Source: Oscillospiraceae bacterium (GTDB taxonomy: Bacteria > Bacillota > Clostridia > Oscillospirales > CAG-272). From it: a stretch of DNA of 64,000 nucleotides. Numbering within the stretch: position 1 is the first letter of the stretch; the number at the start of each line of letters is the position of its first letter. This document shows, piece after piece, positions 7,944 to 16,789 of the stretch. The DNA lies in assembly GCA_015064385.1 (NCBI GenBank), contig SVSI01000003.1:1-64000 (forward strand). Reading direction: 5' to 3'. The translations under genes were made by a program, and so were the position numbers. The notes beneath the pieces are model-generated. The model was not told the origin of the DNA. It worked only from the letters and a program-made list of their open reading frames with translations, and searched no databases.

Positions 7944-8642
7944 ATGGATTTTATTGAATACAAGCGCTTTGTGACCTTCTTCAAAAACGATTACGCAAAG
8001 GTTACAAAACTTATGATAACCGTCGGAATGATCGTTGCGGCAGTGGGAATTATTCCCGCACTTCTCGGATTTGCAAAGGTTCCCGGATTTTACGATTGGA
8101 GAATGCTTTTTATAGCAATCGGTGTAGCAGGTGTAGTATGCTGGGGAATGGGCTCGGGAAGAATAGTTAAGGATTTCGAGTTTGAAGACGTATTTTACAG
8201 AGTCTCGCGCGATATGAAAGAGCAGTGCGAGTCCAAGTTCGGTTATGCGGACGATCTCAAAAACGCCGTTATGTTCGAGGGCTTCGTTATCGATAAGGAC
8301 AATGCGGGCGTAGCTAAAAAGCTTGGTAACAAAAACGTTTCTCCTCTTGGCAGAGTTTGCTACGTTTATGCAAGAAAAGAAAAGTTCTACGTACTCAGCC
8401 GTACCTTCTCGTTTACCGAGGAGTTTGTTGAGGATAAGGAGTACGACGTACATTTCAGTTCTATCAGCAGCGCAGAGTACCTTACCGAAAAGCTCGGCGA
8501 GGATCTGGACGTTATCAGAATACTTATCAAGACTGCCGATAAGACTCTTCTTGACGCGTACATTTCGGAGAGCAACTACGATATTGAGGTGTTCCCCGAG
8601 AATATTATCCACAAAAGAGATCACATTATGTCGAGAATGTAA
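7944..8642 (+). CDS. Hypothetical membrane protein, two transmembrane segments
   Basis: A 232-residue protein that I do not recognise. A charged N-terminus precedes two hydrophobic segments at about residues 22-43 and 52-70. A soluble domain of about 160 residues follows, mixed in charge and without cysteine motifs. The topology suggests a membrane-anchored cytosolic domain. A TGGAGG ribosome-binding site and a clear promoter precede it, and a hairpin terminator follows, so it is a single-gene unit. The function is unknown. Confidence 0.8.
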   Translation: MDFIEYKRFVTFFKNDYAKVTKLMITVGMIVAAVGIIPALLGFAKVPGFYDWRMLFIAIGVAGVVCWGMGSGRIVKDFEFEDVFYRVSRDMKEQCESKFGYADDLKNAVMFEGFVIDKDNAGVAKKLGNKNVSPLGRVCYVYARKEKFYVLSRTFSFTEEFVEDKEYDVHFSSISSAEYLTEKLGEDLDVIRILIKTADKTLLDAYISESNYDIEVFPENIIHKRDHIMSRM

Positions 8643-8657
8643 TTTCAAAAATGCCGA

Positions 8658-8685
8658 GATCCCTTCCGCCCGGAGGGGATCTTTT
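8658..8685 (+). terminator. Terminator after the membrane protein gene
   Basis: GATCCCTTC pairs with GAGGGGATC around CGCCCG, followed by a T-run. Confidence 0.8.
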
Positions 8686-8698
8686 GTGTTTTCGGGAC

Positions 8699-8727
8699 TT
8701 GACATACGTTCGTGGTAGTGATAAAAT
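8699..8727 (+). promoter_or_regulatory. Promoter of the shikimate gene group
   Basis: TTGACA and TAAAAT are separated by 17 bases, 41 bases before aroB. Confidence 0.75.
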
Positions 8728-8768
8728 AAACGGTATGGATAAGCTTTAAGGAAAAGAGGCGTACTCTT

Positions 8769-9833
8769 ATGGAAACAGTAGAGGTAAAAACAGGCGCACC
8801 GTACCGAATAGAGATAGGCAGGGGACTGCTCGACTCACTCGGAGACAAGGTGCGCGCGCTGACCAAGGCAAAAAAAGCAATGATCGTTACCGACGAGACG
8901 GTATATGCGCTGTATTTCGAGCGTGCTGCAAGATCACTTGAGAGTGTTGGTATCGAGGTTCTGGAATTCGTTATACCATCGGGAGAAACTTCCAAATCTA
9001 CCGGAAATCTTATAAAGCTTTGGGAAACGCTTGCCGAAAATGCGCTAACGCGAAGTGACGTCATCGTTGCTCTCGGAGGCGGCGTCGTTGGCGACCTTGC
9101 GGGTTTTGCCGCAGCTACATATCTTCGCGGGATAAAATATATTCAGGTGCCGACCACGCTGCTTGCTATGACCGATTCCTCGGTGGGCGGCAAAACGGCG
9201 GTTGACCTCAAAGCAGGCAAAAATCTTGCGGGTGCGTTTTATCAGCCGTGCGCGGTCGTATGCGATCCCGATACGCTTGCCACTTTGCGCCGCGAGACCT
9301 TCAGCGACGGTATGGCAGAGGTCATAAAATACGCAATGATAAATAACCCCGTAATAATAGACAAGCTCTTTTTATACACGGAGTCGGACAGCGCTTTGCT
9401 TGACGAGATAATAGCCCTTTGCATAGAGGATAAAAGAGATATCGTTTCAAGAGACGAATTTGATCGCGGAGAAAGAGCGCTGCTCAATTTCGGACATACT
9501 CCGGCGCACGCTATCGAGCGCCTTTCAAACTATACCGTAACGCACGGAAGTGCGGTGGCTGTCGGAATGATGATAATATCGCGTGCATCGGCAAAGCTTG
9601 GTCTTTGCAACGCGGACGTTCCCGAAACGCTTGAAAAGCTGCTTGATAAATTTTCTCTGCCCAAGGATACCGAGTTTGGTGCCGAGGATATGGCAAAGGC
9701 GGCGCTCGGAGATAAAAAGCGGTCGGGTGATAGAATAGATCTTATACTTTCGTACGGTGTCGGCGATGCACGAATTTGCCCTACCAAGATAGATGAGCTC
9801 TGTGAAATATTCCGAAAGGGAACCGAAAAATAA
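8769..9833 (+). CDS. aroB: 3-Dehydroquinate synthase
   Basis: AroB cyclises DAHP to 3-dehydroquinate, the second step of the shikimate pathway, using NAD and a divalent metal. It has 354 residues. The NAD-binding GGGVVGDLAGF motif is near residue 100, and the conserved TTLLAMTDSSVGGKTAVD near 130 binds substrate. The LNFGHTPAHAIE segment near 240 carries a metal-binding His. It starts the group aroB-aroC-aroEK-aroQ, only 12 bases before aroC. Confidence 0.96.
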   Translation: METVEVKTGAPYRIEIGRGLLDSLGDKVRALTKAKKAMIVTDETVYALYFERAARSLESVGIEVLEFVIPSGETSKSTGNLIKLWETLAENALTRSDVIVALGGGVVGDLAGFAAATYLRGIKYIQVPTTLLAMTDSSVGGKTAVDLKAGKNLAGAFYQPCAVVCDPDTLATLRRETFSDGMAEVIKYAMINNPVIIDKLFLYTESDSALLDEIIALCIEDKRDIVSRDEFDRGERALLNFGHTPAHAIERLSNYTVTHGSAVAVGMMIISRASAKLGLCNADVPETLEKLLDKFSLPKDTEFGAEDMAKAALGDKKRSGDRIDLILSYGVGDARICPTKIDELCEIFRKGTEK

Positions 9834-9845
9834 AATCGGCAAAAT

Positions 9846-10922
9846 ATGATGAACAGTTTTGGAAAAAATATAAGATTTGAAACGTCGGGCGGCTCGCACG
9901 ATGAGTTCATAGAAGGAAAAATGACCGGATTTCCTTCCGGACTTGCCATAGATAAAGTCAAGCTTCTTGAATTTATGGCGCGTCGCGCACCCGGAAATTC
10001 GGAGTTTGCAACCCCGAGAAAAGAAAGCGACGAGCCGGTATTTATTTCAGGTGTTGACAAAGATCTCGTAACAGACGGAAACGAGATAAAAATAAGAATA
10101 TACAGCAAAAACACGCGTTCAAAGGACTATAACTGCGATATTCCGAGACCCTCTCACGCAGATTACTGCGCGATCATGAAGTACGGAAAAGAGGTTGACC
10201 TTCGCGGCGGCGGACACTTTTCGGGACGTCTGACTGCGCTTTTCTGCGCGTTCGGCGGAATTTGTATTCAGTATCTTGAACAGAGATGCGTGTCTGTATT
10301 TTCGCACGTGTATTCGGTACACGGCATAAAGGACACTCCGTTTTCACTTGCAGAGGTGGGAGAAAAGGAAAAAAACAAGCTCTGCGGATCGCTTTTTCCC
10401 GTTCTTGACGCCGCGTCGGGAGACGAAATGAAAAAAGCTATCTCGGATGCGAGAGCTAACGGTGATTCGGTGGGAGGCGTTATAGAGTGCGCGGTCACGG
10501 GACTGCCGGCAGGACTCGGAGAGCACATGTTCAGCAGTGTTGAAGCGCGTATTTGCGAAATGATATTTGCCGTACCTGCGGTAAAAGGAATAGAGTTCGG
10601 TCTCGGATTTGAGTCGAGCGACATTTTCGGATCGCAGAACAACGATCCCTTTTATACGGACGGAAAAATTATAAAAACGAGAACTAATAACTGCGGCGGA
10701 ATACTCGGAGGAATGACGAATTCAATGCCGGTCGTGTTCAGAGTGGCTATAAAGCCCACTCCGTCGATAGCAAAAGAGCAGGACAGCGTTTCTCTGTCAA
10801 GGATGGAGAACGTGAAGCTGTCGATAGTCGGCAGACACGATCCGTGTATAGTTCCGCGCGCGGCGGCGGCAATAGAGGGCGCGACCGCTATTGCCATACT
10901 CGATCTTTTACTCGACCGTTAA
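9846..10922 (+). CDS. aroC: Chorismate synthase (N-terminal motif divergent)
   Basis: AroC makes chorismate from EPSP with reduced FMN. The 358-residue protein has the conserved PRPSHADY near residue 98, GGHFSGRLTA near 120, the FGSQNNDPF-to-GGILGGMTNSMP region near 260-295, and GRHDPC near 330. The usual N-terminal GESHG signature is changed to GGSHDEFIEG, keeping the His but losing the Glu and second Gly. The enzyme is probably active but belongs to a divergent branch. No clear Shine-Dalgarno is seen, and the start ATGATG is ambiguous by one codon. Confidence 0.93.
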   Translation: MMNSFGKNIRFETSGGSHDEFIEGKMTGFPSGLAIDKVKLLEFMARRAPGNSEFATPRKESDEPVFISGVDKDLVTDGNEIKIRIYSKNTRSKDYNCDIPRPSHADYCAIMKYGKEVDLRGGGHFSGRLTALFCAFGGICIQYLEQRCVSVFSHVYSVHGIKDTPFSLAEVGEKEKNKLCGSLFPVLDAASGDEMKKAISDARANGDSVGGVIECAVTGLPAGLGEHMFSSVEARICEMIFAVPAVKGIEFGLGFESSDIFGSQNNDPFYTDGKIIKTRTNNCGGILGGMTNSMPVVFRVAIKPTPSIAKEQDSVSLSRMENVKLSIVGRHDPCIVPRAAAAIEGATAIAILDLLLDR

Positions 10923-10927
10923 CTTTT

Positions 10928-11194
10928 AAGTAAAGTTTTTGAAAGAGCGTGAGAAAACTTTTTTCAAAAAGTTGTCTCACGTAAGTAAAGTTTTTGAAAG
11001 AGTGTGAGAAAACTTTTTTCAAAAAAGTTGCCTCACGTAAGTAAAGTTTTTGGAAAGGTCTCGGAAAACCTTTTTCAAAAATTTTTAAGTAAAGTTTTTG
11101 AAAGAGCGTGAGAAAACTTTTTTCAAAAAGTTGTCTCACATAAGTAAAGTTTTTGAAAGAGTGTGAGAAAACTTTTTTCAAAAAGTTGCCTCAC
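10928..11194 (+). repeat. Tandem array of five palindromic repeat units
   Basis: Five head-to-tail units begin with AAGTAAAG at 10928, 10983, 11039, 11087 and 11142. Each has the hairpin GTGAGA + A/T arm + complement + TCTCAC, except the third, which is shorter and changed (TCTCGGAAAACC). Copies differ by single bases such as GCGTGAG versus GTGTGAG. The array fills the gap between aroC and the aroE-aroK fusion and holds no gene. A minus-strand open frame through it is only the translated repeat. Confidence 0.9.
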
Positions 11195-11214
11195 GTAAGT
11201 TTTCCCGGAAAAAA

Positions 11215-12453
11215 ATGAAAAACATCAAAGCGGGGCTTCTCGGAAGGAAGCTCGGACATAGCTATTCTAAAATAATACATTCCTTTCTTGCGCCGTACAG
11301 CTACGAGATGTTTGAGTGCGAGGAAAACGAAGTCGAAAGTTTCATAAAAAACGGACCTTTTGATGCGATAAACGTAACCGTTCCGTACAAAAAGACGGTC
11401 ATACCGTATCTGGACGAGCTGTCCGATAAGGCGAAAAAGCTCGGTGCGGTCAATACCGTAGTGCGTCGTAAGGACGGAACTCTTTACGGCGATAATACCG
11501 ACTTTTACGGATTTTCCTATATGCTCGATCTTGCAAAAACGGACGTTTCGGGCAAAAAGGTGCTCGTTCTCGGTGCAGGCGGAGCGTCCGCTACCGTTTG
11601 CGCGGTGCTTTCGGAGAGAGGTGCTGGTGAGGTCACCGTTTTCGGCAGTCGCGACAATACGCTCGAAAACGTAATGCGCTGCAAGGACGCTGAGATAATA
11701 GTAAACGCAACCCCGGTCGGAATGTATCCCGACTGTGACGGCTGTCCGATAGACCTTTCGCTTTTTGAGGACTGCAAGTGCGTGCTCGATATCGTATATA
11801 ATCCCGCGAGAACTACGCTGATCTGCGCGGCAGAGAAGAGAAACATCAAGACCGCCACCGGACTTTCGATGCTCGTGGCGCAGGCAAAACGCGCGTGCGA
11901 AATATTCACGGGCAGTGAGATAGACGACTCAAAAATCCCCGAAATTACCGATAAGATTGAAAAAATGCAAGAAAATATAGTTCTTATCGGAATGCCGGGA
12001 TGCGGCAAGAGCACGATCGGAAGGATCGCCGCCGAGCGACTTAACCGAACTCTCGCCGATACCGACGAGGAGATCGTAAAGCTTGCCGGAAAGGATATCC
12101 CGAGCATCTTTGCGCAGGACGGCGAGGACGTGTTCAGAGCGTATGAATCAAGGGCGATAGCCGCGCTCGGAAAGCTCTCGGGCGCTGTGATCGCAACGGG
12201 CGGCGGTGCGGTTAAAAGAGAAGAAAATTACCTGCCGCTCCACCGAAACGGAAAAATAGTATTTCTCGACAGAGATATCGATTCGCTCGATACGAAAGGC
12301 CGTCCGCTTTCCCAAAGGGACGGAGTTGAAAAGCTTTACAGCGAGCGTATAGGTCTTTACCGCGCTTTCGCGGACGTTACCGTCAAGGTTTCGGACGACG
12401 CCGAAGAGACGTACGAAAATCTGATAAATGCGCTCGGAATGAAAGGAACGTGA
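11215..12453 (+). CDS. aroE-aroK: Fused shikimate dehydrogenase-shikimate kinase
   Basis: A 412-residue bifunctional protein. Residues about 1-255 are AroE: GHSYSKIIH near 13, NVTVPYKK near 53, DNTDFYGF near 92, the NADP-binding GAGGASA near 118, and NATPVGMYP. Residues about 258-412 are AroK: Walker A GMPGCGKST, the DTDEEI metal/substrate motif, FRAYES, and GGGAV. It catalyses two consecutive pathway steps. The start follows the repeat array, with GGAAAAAA before the ATG, a weak ribosome-binding site. It lies eight bases before aroQ. Confidence 0.95.
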   Translation: MKNIKAGLLGRKLGHSYSKIIHSFLAPYSYEMFECEENEVESFIKNGPFDAINVTVPYKKTVIPYLDELSDKAKKLGAVNTVVRRKDGTLYGDNTDFYGFSYMLDLAKTDVSGKKVLVLGAGGASATVCAVLSERGAGEVTVFGSRDNTLENVMRCKDAEIIVNATPVGMYPDCDGCPIDLSLFEDCKCVLDIVYNPARTTLICAAEKRNIKTATGLSMLVAQAKRACEIFTGSEIDDSKIPEITDKIEKMQENIVLIGMPGCGKSTIGRIAAERLNRTLADTDEEIVKLAGKDIPSIFAQDGEDVFRAYESRAIAALGKLSGAVIATGGGAVKREENYLPLHRNGKIVFLDRDIDSLDTKGRPLSQRDGVEKLYSERIGLYRAFADVTVKVSDDAEETYENLINALGMKGT

Positions 12454-12461
12454 TCTGAAAT

Positions 12462-12893
12462 ATGAAAATACTCGTTATAAACGGACCGAATCTTAATTTT
12501 CTCGGTATAAGAGAACCCGAAATATACGGAAATAAAACGTACGCCGATCTTTGTGAATTTATAGAAAACGCGTGCGCGGAGCTTTGTGTGGAATGTGAGA
12601 TATATCAGTCCAACCACGAGGGCGCGATAGTAGATAAAATACAGGAAGCGTACGGCGTTTTTGACGGAATCGTTATAAATCCCGCGGCATATACGCACAC
12701 GAGCGTTGCGATACTTGACGCTGTAAAAGCAGTCGGCATACCGACCGTTGAGGTGCATATATCGAACGTTGACGAAAGGGAAGCGTTCAGACACCACTCC
12801 TATATTGCCGCCGCTGCAAAGGCACGCTTTATAGGACTCGGCTTTGAGGGATACCGTAAGGCGGTAGAATTTTTGAAAAATGAGCTTAAATAA
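12462..12893 (+). CDS. aroQ: Type II 3-dehydroquinate dehydratase
   Basis: A 143-residue enzyme that dehydrates 3-dehydroquinate to dehydroshikimate. Type II hallmarks are NGPNLNFLGIREPEIYG at the start (with the catalytic Tyr), INPAAYTHTSVAI near residue 70, and VEVHISN followed by FRHHS near 95-112. It closes the shikimate group. With aroB, aroE-aroK and aroC it supplies most of the path to chorismate, but DAHP synthase and EPSP synthase genes are not in this window. Confidence 0.96.
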   Translation: MKILVINGPNLNFLGIREPEIYGNKTYADLCEFIENACAELCVECEIYQSNHEGAIVDKIQEAYGVFDGIVINPAAYTHTSVAILDAVKAVGIPTVEVHISNVDEREAFRHHSYIAAAAKARFIGLGFEGYRKAVEFLKNELK

Positions 12894-12895
12894 GT

Positions 12896-12925
12896 AAAAG
12901 GCAGAGATTTTTCTCTGCCTTTTAT
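12896..12925 (+). terminator. Terminator after aroQ, shared with the convergent gene
   Basis: A perfect 12-bp stem (12896-12907 with 12912-12923) around TTTT has A-runs and T-runs on both sides, so it can act on both strands. Confidence 0.85.
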
Positions 12926-12927
12926 TG

Positions 12928-14031
12928 TTAGTCGTTACTTAAATACGTCTTGCTCGTGCTTTTGAGCGATTCCTTTATCAGTACGGAAAGTACGTCCGCC
13001 ATCATTCGCTTCTTTTCCTTGTCGAGGCGGTTTATCGCGCTGAGCACCTCGCGCGCCTTGACGAAGCGGTCTGCCGATAGGTCTGTGAGAGTTTTTGCAC
13101 CCGTTGACTGAAGAATGTCAAAAAAGGTCTCGCAAAATTCTCTGCGCGTTTCAAGATCGCTTGATGCAAGCCATTTTTTTATTACCTTTGCGGTCTTGAG
13201 ATTGCTCTGCGAATTTTCGGGGAGCGTTTCGAATCGGTTGACGTTTACCTTCCAGTTGAACGCATCGTGCTGATAGAGTCCCTTTCCGCCCGAGCGTACG
13301 GTGATAAGCTTTTCGTCGTACGACAGAAGCAGTCCGACCACCGAATTTTCGGGGACGAAGGTTCGTATTCGGTCTCCGAGCGCCTTGTAGTTTTCGTTAT
13401 CCGCGATCGGACCCAGAAGACCGGGACCGTCGAAGCAGTATATCGTCATAATGCGCTCGCGTATCTCCCTACTTGCCGAAAGAGCGGCGAAGGTTGCAAG
13501 ATTTCCGCCTTTTGAGTGACCTGCGATCCTTATCGGAGCGCTCGGATATTCAAGCGCAACCTTTTCAAGAAAGCTTTTCGCGTCGAGCTGCGCGGGGACG
13601 GTCTTAAAATAGCTCATACGGAAGTTTTCCTTCCATCCGACTATCGAATCGTCCGTGCCGCGGTACGCCACGAAAACACATCTGTCCGAGGTGTCAAAGG
13701 CGGTGGCTGAAAACTGCTTTGAAAGAGACGGGTCTGTATCACTTTCAAAAGCGATGACCTTTATCTTTTCAAAACGTCGCGTCCTTGCCGCAAATTTGAA
13801 GATCACGGGTATTGAATCGGGAATTATCAGTCCGAGCGGTTTTATTACACGCCGCGCGTCCGAAAAGAATTTTTTTGCCAGATCCTTGAGCGAGATCCCG
13901 TCTTCGGGTATAAGATCCGAAAAGTCAAGATAAGATATCTCGCTCAGTATCAGAGCGTCGATCTCGTTAAGGGGGGAAACGCAAAGGTCGATATCGCCCC
14001 TCCATTTGAGATAATCAAAAAGGTTTGCCAA
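12928..14031 (-). CDS. DUF2974 (Mbeg1-like) alpha/beta-hydrolase
   Basis: A 367-residue protein of the lipase-like DUF2974 family found mostly in Clostridia and Bacilli. The nucleophile elbow GHSKGGNLA lies near residue 173, preceded by the typical VAYRGTDDSIVGWKENF segment near 118 that forms the oxyanion side. There is no signal peptide, so it acts in the cytosol. The substrate of the family is unknown; an esterase or lipase activity is inferred. It is seven bases downstream of the GNAT gene. Confidence 0.88.
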   Translation of the reverse strand: MANLFDYLKWRGDIDLCVSPLNEIDALILSEISYLDFSDLIPEDGISLKDLAKKFFSDARRVIKPLGLIIPDSIPVIFKFAARTRRFEKIKVIAFESDTDPSLSKQFSATAFDTSDRCVFVAYRGTDDSIVGWKENFRMSYFKTVPAQLDAKSFLEKVALEYPSAPIRIAGHSKGGNLATFAALSASREIRERIMTIYCFDGPGLLGPIADNENYKALGDRIRTFVPENSVVGLLLSYDEKLITVRSGGKGLYQHDAFNWKVNVNRFETLPENSQSNLKTAKVIKKWLASSDLETRREFCETFFDILQSTGAKTLTDLSADRFVKAREVLSAINRLDKEKKRMMADVLSVLIKESLKSTSKTYLSND

Positions 14032-14037
14032 GTGTCA

Positions 14038-14556
14038 TCATCTTCTTTCGGCAAAATGTTGGTATGCTATGCGATGACTGCCGTCCTCAAGATATATTGA
14101 ACCGCAACGAACGAAACCGAGCGTTTCAAGCAGCTTTTGCATAGGCAGGTTATTTTTGTGGGTGTCTATTTTAATATTTCCCGCCGTTTTCAGTGCCCAT
14201 TCAAGACACAGTCGTCCTATTTTTTTGCCTCTGCCGAGGTCTCCGACGCCCACTCTGTGGACAACTCCGTAAGGAGCTGAGCTTATCCAGGCGCCGTCAA
14301 ATATTTTTCTGTACGTCGGATCGTCGGCGTTTTGCTCGAAATAGAATGCAGCGAGTATATTTTCGCCGTCCGTTGCAACGTATCCGCCGCCATTTTCCGA
14401 AAGATCGGATCTTACCGTCTCGGCGGGGGGATAAAAGTCCCCCCACTGATCGGGATTTCCGCTTTTTTTCATAAATTCCCGCGCCTGCGAGTATATGAGC
14501 ATTACCGTGTCAAAATCCTCGGCTCGCGCCTTTCTTATAAAGATCTTGTCGGTCAT
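14038..14556 (-). CDS. GNAT family N-acetyltransferase
   Basis: A 172-residue acetyltransferase. The acetyl-CoA loop lies around RVGVGDLGRGKKIG (residues about 101-114), the beta-strand IKIDTHKNNLPMQKLLE follows, and LGFVRCG is near 150. I placed the start at the ATG overlapping the beta-galactosidase stop (ATGA), because the longer frame is only read-through of that gene. The overlap suggests translational coupling. The acetylated substrate is unknown. Confidence 0.88.
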   Translation of the reverse strand: MTDKIFIRKARAEDFDTVMLIYSQAREFMKKSGNPDQWGDFYPPAETVRSDLSENGGGYVATDGENILAAFYFEQNADDPTYRKIFDGAWISSAPYGVVHRVGVGDLGRGKKIGRLCLEWALKTAGNIKIDTHKNNLPMQKLLETLGFVRCGSIYLEDGSHRIAYQHFAERR

Positions 14557-16520
14557 TTTTTCAGAACGAGAACATCGTAGGGAGAAAGCTCTACCTTGCC
14601 CGAGTATTTCTTTCCTGTGATTATATCGGTCATTTCGTCCTTCAGAACGATAGAGCCGCTTTCGTTCTTGCATTCGGCAACGATAAGACCCTCGTCCTTT
14701 TCGCCCTTTCTGGGAGCAACGACGAGCGTTCCGCTGATCTCGTAGCCGGTCACGCCCGCGTCCGCGCACGCCATATCGATAATCTTTCTCATGTCAGCTT
14801 CGGAGGGAACGGTTCCGATAATATAAACTACGCCCTTTCCGACCTTCTTGCGAATGATGCTTGCCTTGCCAACGAGCGTGGGATAACCCTCGGTGACGGT
14901 AACGAGCGCGTCCTCGTCTGCTTCAAAAAGCTCGTACCATTCGTTTCCGACAAATTCCTCGCCGTTTTTCCATACCGATTTTATGAGCTTATCTCTGTCG
15001 GGTGCCTCGTATGCCTGACGCACGCCCGCAAACTCCTCGAGAGAATTGTACGGACGGTTGGTGAAGCGTGTTCCGATACCGCTTCTGATATCGCTCATAG
15101 GACCGACCACCCAAACGCCGCCGTCCTCTACCCATTTGTGGATACGCTCGGTCAGATCGCCTTGATCTATGCTCATCATATACGAGGAGAAGAGAAGCTT
15201 ATAGGAGGAAAGATCCTTTCTTGCGCCGATAACGTCGGGACGTAGTCCTGCGTTCACTATGGGAGTATAGATCTTATTGTAAAGGCGTCCTCTGTAATCG
15301 TTTTCGGTAATAACGCCCTGCGTTAAGAAAAGATTCCAGTTGAGCGAGGTGAAATGTAGGGCAACCTCGGTATCGACCTTGGTGTTGTTTATGAAATCCG
15401 CGCACTTTTCAAATTCGTCTGCCGTACGCTGAACTTCCTCGAAAATGTGAAGAGGTCTGCCCGAGGGCGCAAGGACTGCGCCGTGCATAAGCTCGTGGCC
15501 CGCCCAGTGAGTACGCCAGAGCCAGTACATCGCCGCCTCGCCGCCGAGCATAACGGGAAGCCAGGTATTTACACGGCAGAAGCCGTAGGGCTTAAGGTCG
15601 TGCGAGGTCATTTCCGAGCCGTTCCAGCAGGTCGAGGTCTCGGTGTTCCAGAAGGGACGGTCTTTGAGCGACCTCATAAAGTCAAACCAAAATCTCTGAC
15701 CGTGGAGATCCTTTGGCTTGTCGTAGTGATTGTACTGAATAATATCGCACTTTTCGGTAAGCGTTTCATAGTCGACCGTGTTGACGGGCATCGTGTCGGT
15801 ACCGATGGGTGCTTTAGTGTACTTTTTGAGTATATCCGCCTGCATACCGATGTAATTTGAATGAGAATCGCTCTGGAAGAGGCGGTACTCAAGCTTTATA
15901 TGAGGATTATGCCAAGCGTTGACGGGAATATTTACGTCACTGAAGCTCGAATATTCCTGACTCCAAAGAGTAAGGTTCCAAGCTTTGTTCATATTCTCAA
16001 TAGTGCCGTATTTCTTTCTCAGATGCTCGCGAAAGAGGGCAACACAGTCGGGACAGGTGCAGTTCTGCGCGTTGATCTCGTTGTCGAGCTGCCAGCCGAT
16101 TATACGCTCGTCCGAGCCGAATTCCTCTCCCATTTTTTTGACGATGCGCTTTGAATATTCGATATAGTGAGGATTGTTAGAGCAGCAGTGACGTCTTCCG
16201 CCGTGCACGCGCGGAATGCCGTTTTCGGGAACAAAGGTGACGTCCGGGTGAAGTTTTGAGAGCCAGATCGGGGGAGTTGCAGTCGGAGTACAGAGAATTA
16301 CAGAGATTCCTGCCGCCGAGAGCTTGTCGATGGCGGTGTGTATCCATCCAAAGTCGTACTCACCGGGCTGCGGCTCAATTCTCGACCAAGCAAACTCGGC
16401 AATTCTTGCGCAGGTAACACCCGCTTCGTTCATTTTCTGAATATCGTAGTCCATTTCGGACTCGTCCCAGTCCTCGGGGTAGTAAGCTGCGCCGATAAAG
16501 GGCTTTTTGTAATTGCTCAT
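14553..16520 (-). CDS. Glycoside hydrolase family 42 beta-galactosidase
   Basis: A 655-residue GH42 enzyme, full length, with no signal peptide, so it acts on galactosides inside the cell. The TIM barrel begins with GAAYYPEDW near residue 10. The acid/base Glu is in GWQLDNEINAQ (near 150), and the nucleophile Glu is in WNTETST (near 300). The cysteines of NCTCPDC near 155 match the zinc site of this family. A C-terminal trimerisation and beta domain follows. It is the first gene of a coupled group with a GNAT gene and the DUF2974 hydrolase. Confidence 0.95.
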   Translation of the reverse strand: MSNYKKPFIGAAYYPEDWDESEMDYDIQKMNEAGVTCARIAEFAWSRIEPQPGEYDFGWIHTAIDKLSAAGISVILCTPTATPPIWLSKLHPDVTFVPENGIPRVHGGRRHCCSNNPHYIEYSKRIVKKMGEEFGSDERIIGWQLDNEINAQNCTCPDCVALFREHLRKKYGTIENMNKAWNLTLWSQEYSSFSDVNIPVNAWHNPHIKLEYRLFQSDSHSNYIGMQADILKKYTKAPIGTDTMPVNTVDYETLTEKCDIIQYNHYDKPKDLHGQRFWFDFMRSLKDRPFWNTETSTCWNGSEMTSHDLKPYGFCRVNTWLPVMLGGEAAMYWLWRTHWAGHELMHGAVLAPSGRPLHIFEEVQRTADEFEKCADFINNTKVDTEVALHFTSLNWNLFLTQGVITENDYRGRLYNKIYTPIVNAGLRPDVIGARKDLSSYKLLFSSYMMSIDQGDLTERIHKWVEDGGVWVVGPMSDIRSGIGTRFTNRPYNSLEEFAGVRQAYEAPDRDKLIKSVWKNGEEFVGNEWYELFEADEDALVTVTEGYPTLVGKASIIRKKVGKGVVYIIGTVPSEADMRKIIDMACADAGVTGYEISGTLVVAPRKGEKDEGLIVAECKNESGSIVLKDEMTDIITGKKYSGKVELSPYDVLVLKK

Positions 16521-16576
16521 ATTATTTACCTCACTTTTAAGATCGATTATACGTGCATAAAGCTTCGCTTACCCAA

Positions 16577-16605
16577 ATTATAGCATACGCAAAATGTAAA
16601 ATCAA
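16577..16605 (-). promoter_or_regulatory. Promoter of the beta-galactosidase gene
   Basis: On the minus strand TTGATT and TATAAT are separated by 17 bases, about 57 bases before the ATG. Confidence 0.7.
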
Positions 16606-16648
16606 TAATAAAAGGAAAAAAGTTTGTTAAAAGCGCGTTTGATCCGCC

Positions 16649-16677
16649 TTGACATTCGCATTTTGTTATGCTATAAT
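16649..16677 (+). promoter_or_regulatory. Promoter of tRNA-Leu
   Basis: TTGACA and TATAAT are separated by 17 bases, 18 bases before the tRNA. Confidence 0.85.
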
Positions 16678-16695
16678 GTCAAAGTAACATGGCAC

Positions 16696-16779
16696 GCCGG
16701 CGTGGCGAAATAGGCAGACGCAAGGGACTTAAAATCCCTCGGTGGAAACACCGTACCGGTTCGACCCCGGTCGCCGGCA
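16696..16779 (+). tRNA. tRNA-Leu (anticodon TAA)
   Basis: An 84-base class II tRNA. The acceptor stem GCCGGCG pairs with CGCCGGC, discriminator A. The anticodon loop centres on TAA, and a long variable arm (CGGTGGAAACACCG) precedes the T-arm with GGTTCGACCCC. CCA is not encoded. Confidence 0.95.
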
Positions 16780-16789
16780 TAAAAGCATT

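Noticed and set aside
10888-11181. Minus-strand ORF of 97 codons with internally repeated sequence
   Set aside because: It is only the translated palindromic array between aroC and aroE-aroK, with no ribosome-binding site and no family resemblance.
10928-11194. Possible CRISPR array
   Set aside because: Units are contiguous, with no unique spacers and internal palindromes about 53 bases long; no cas genes are present.
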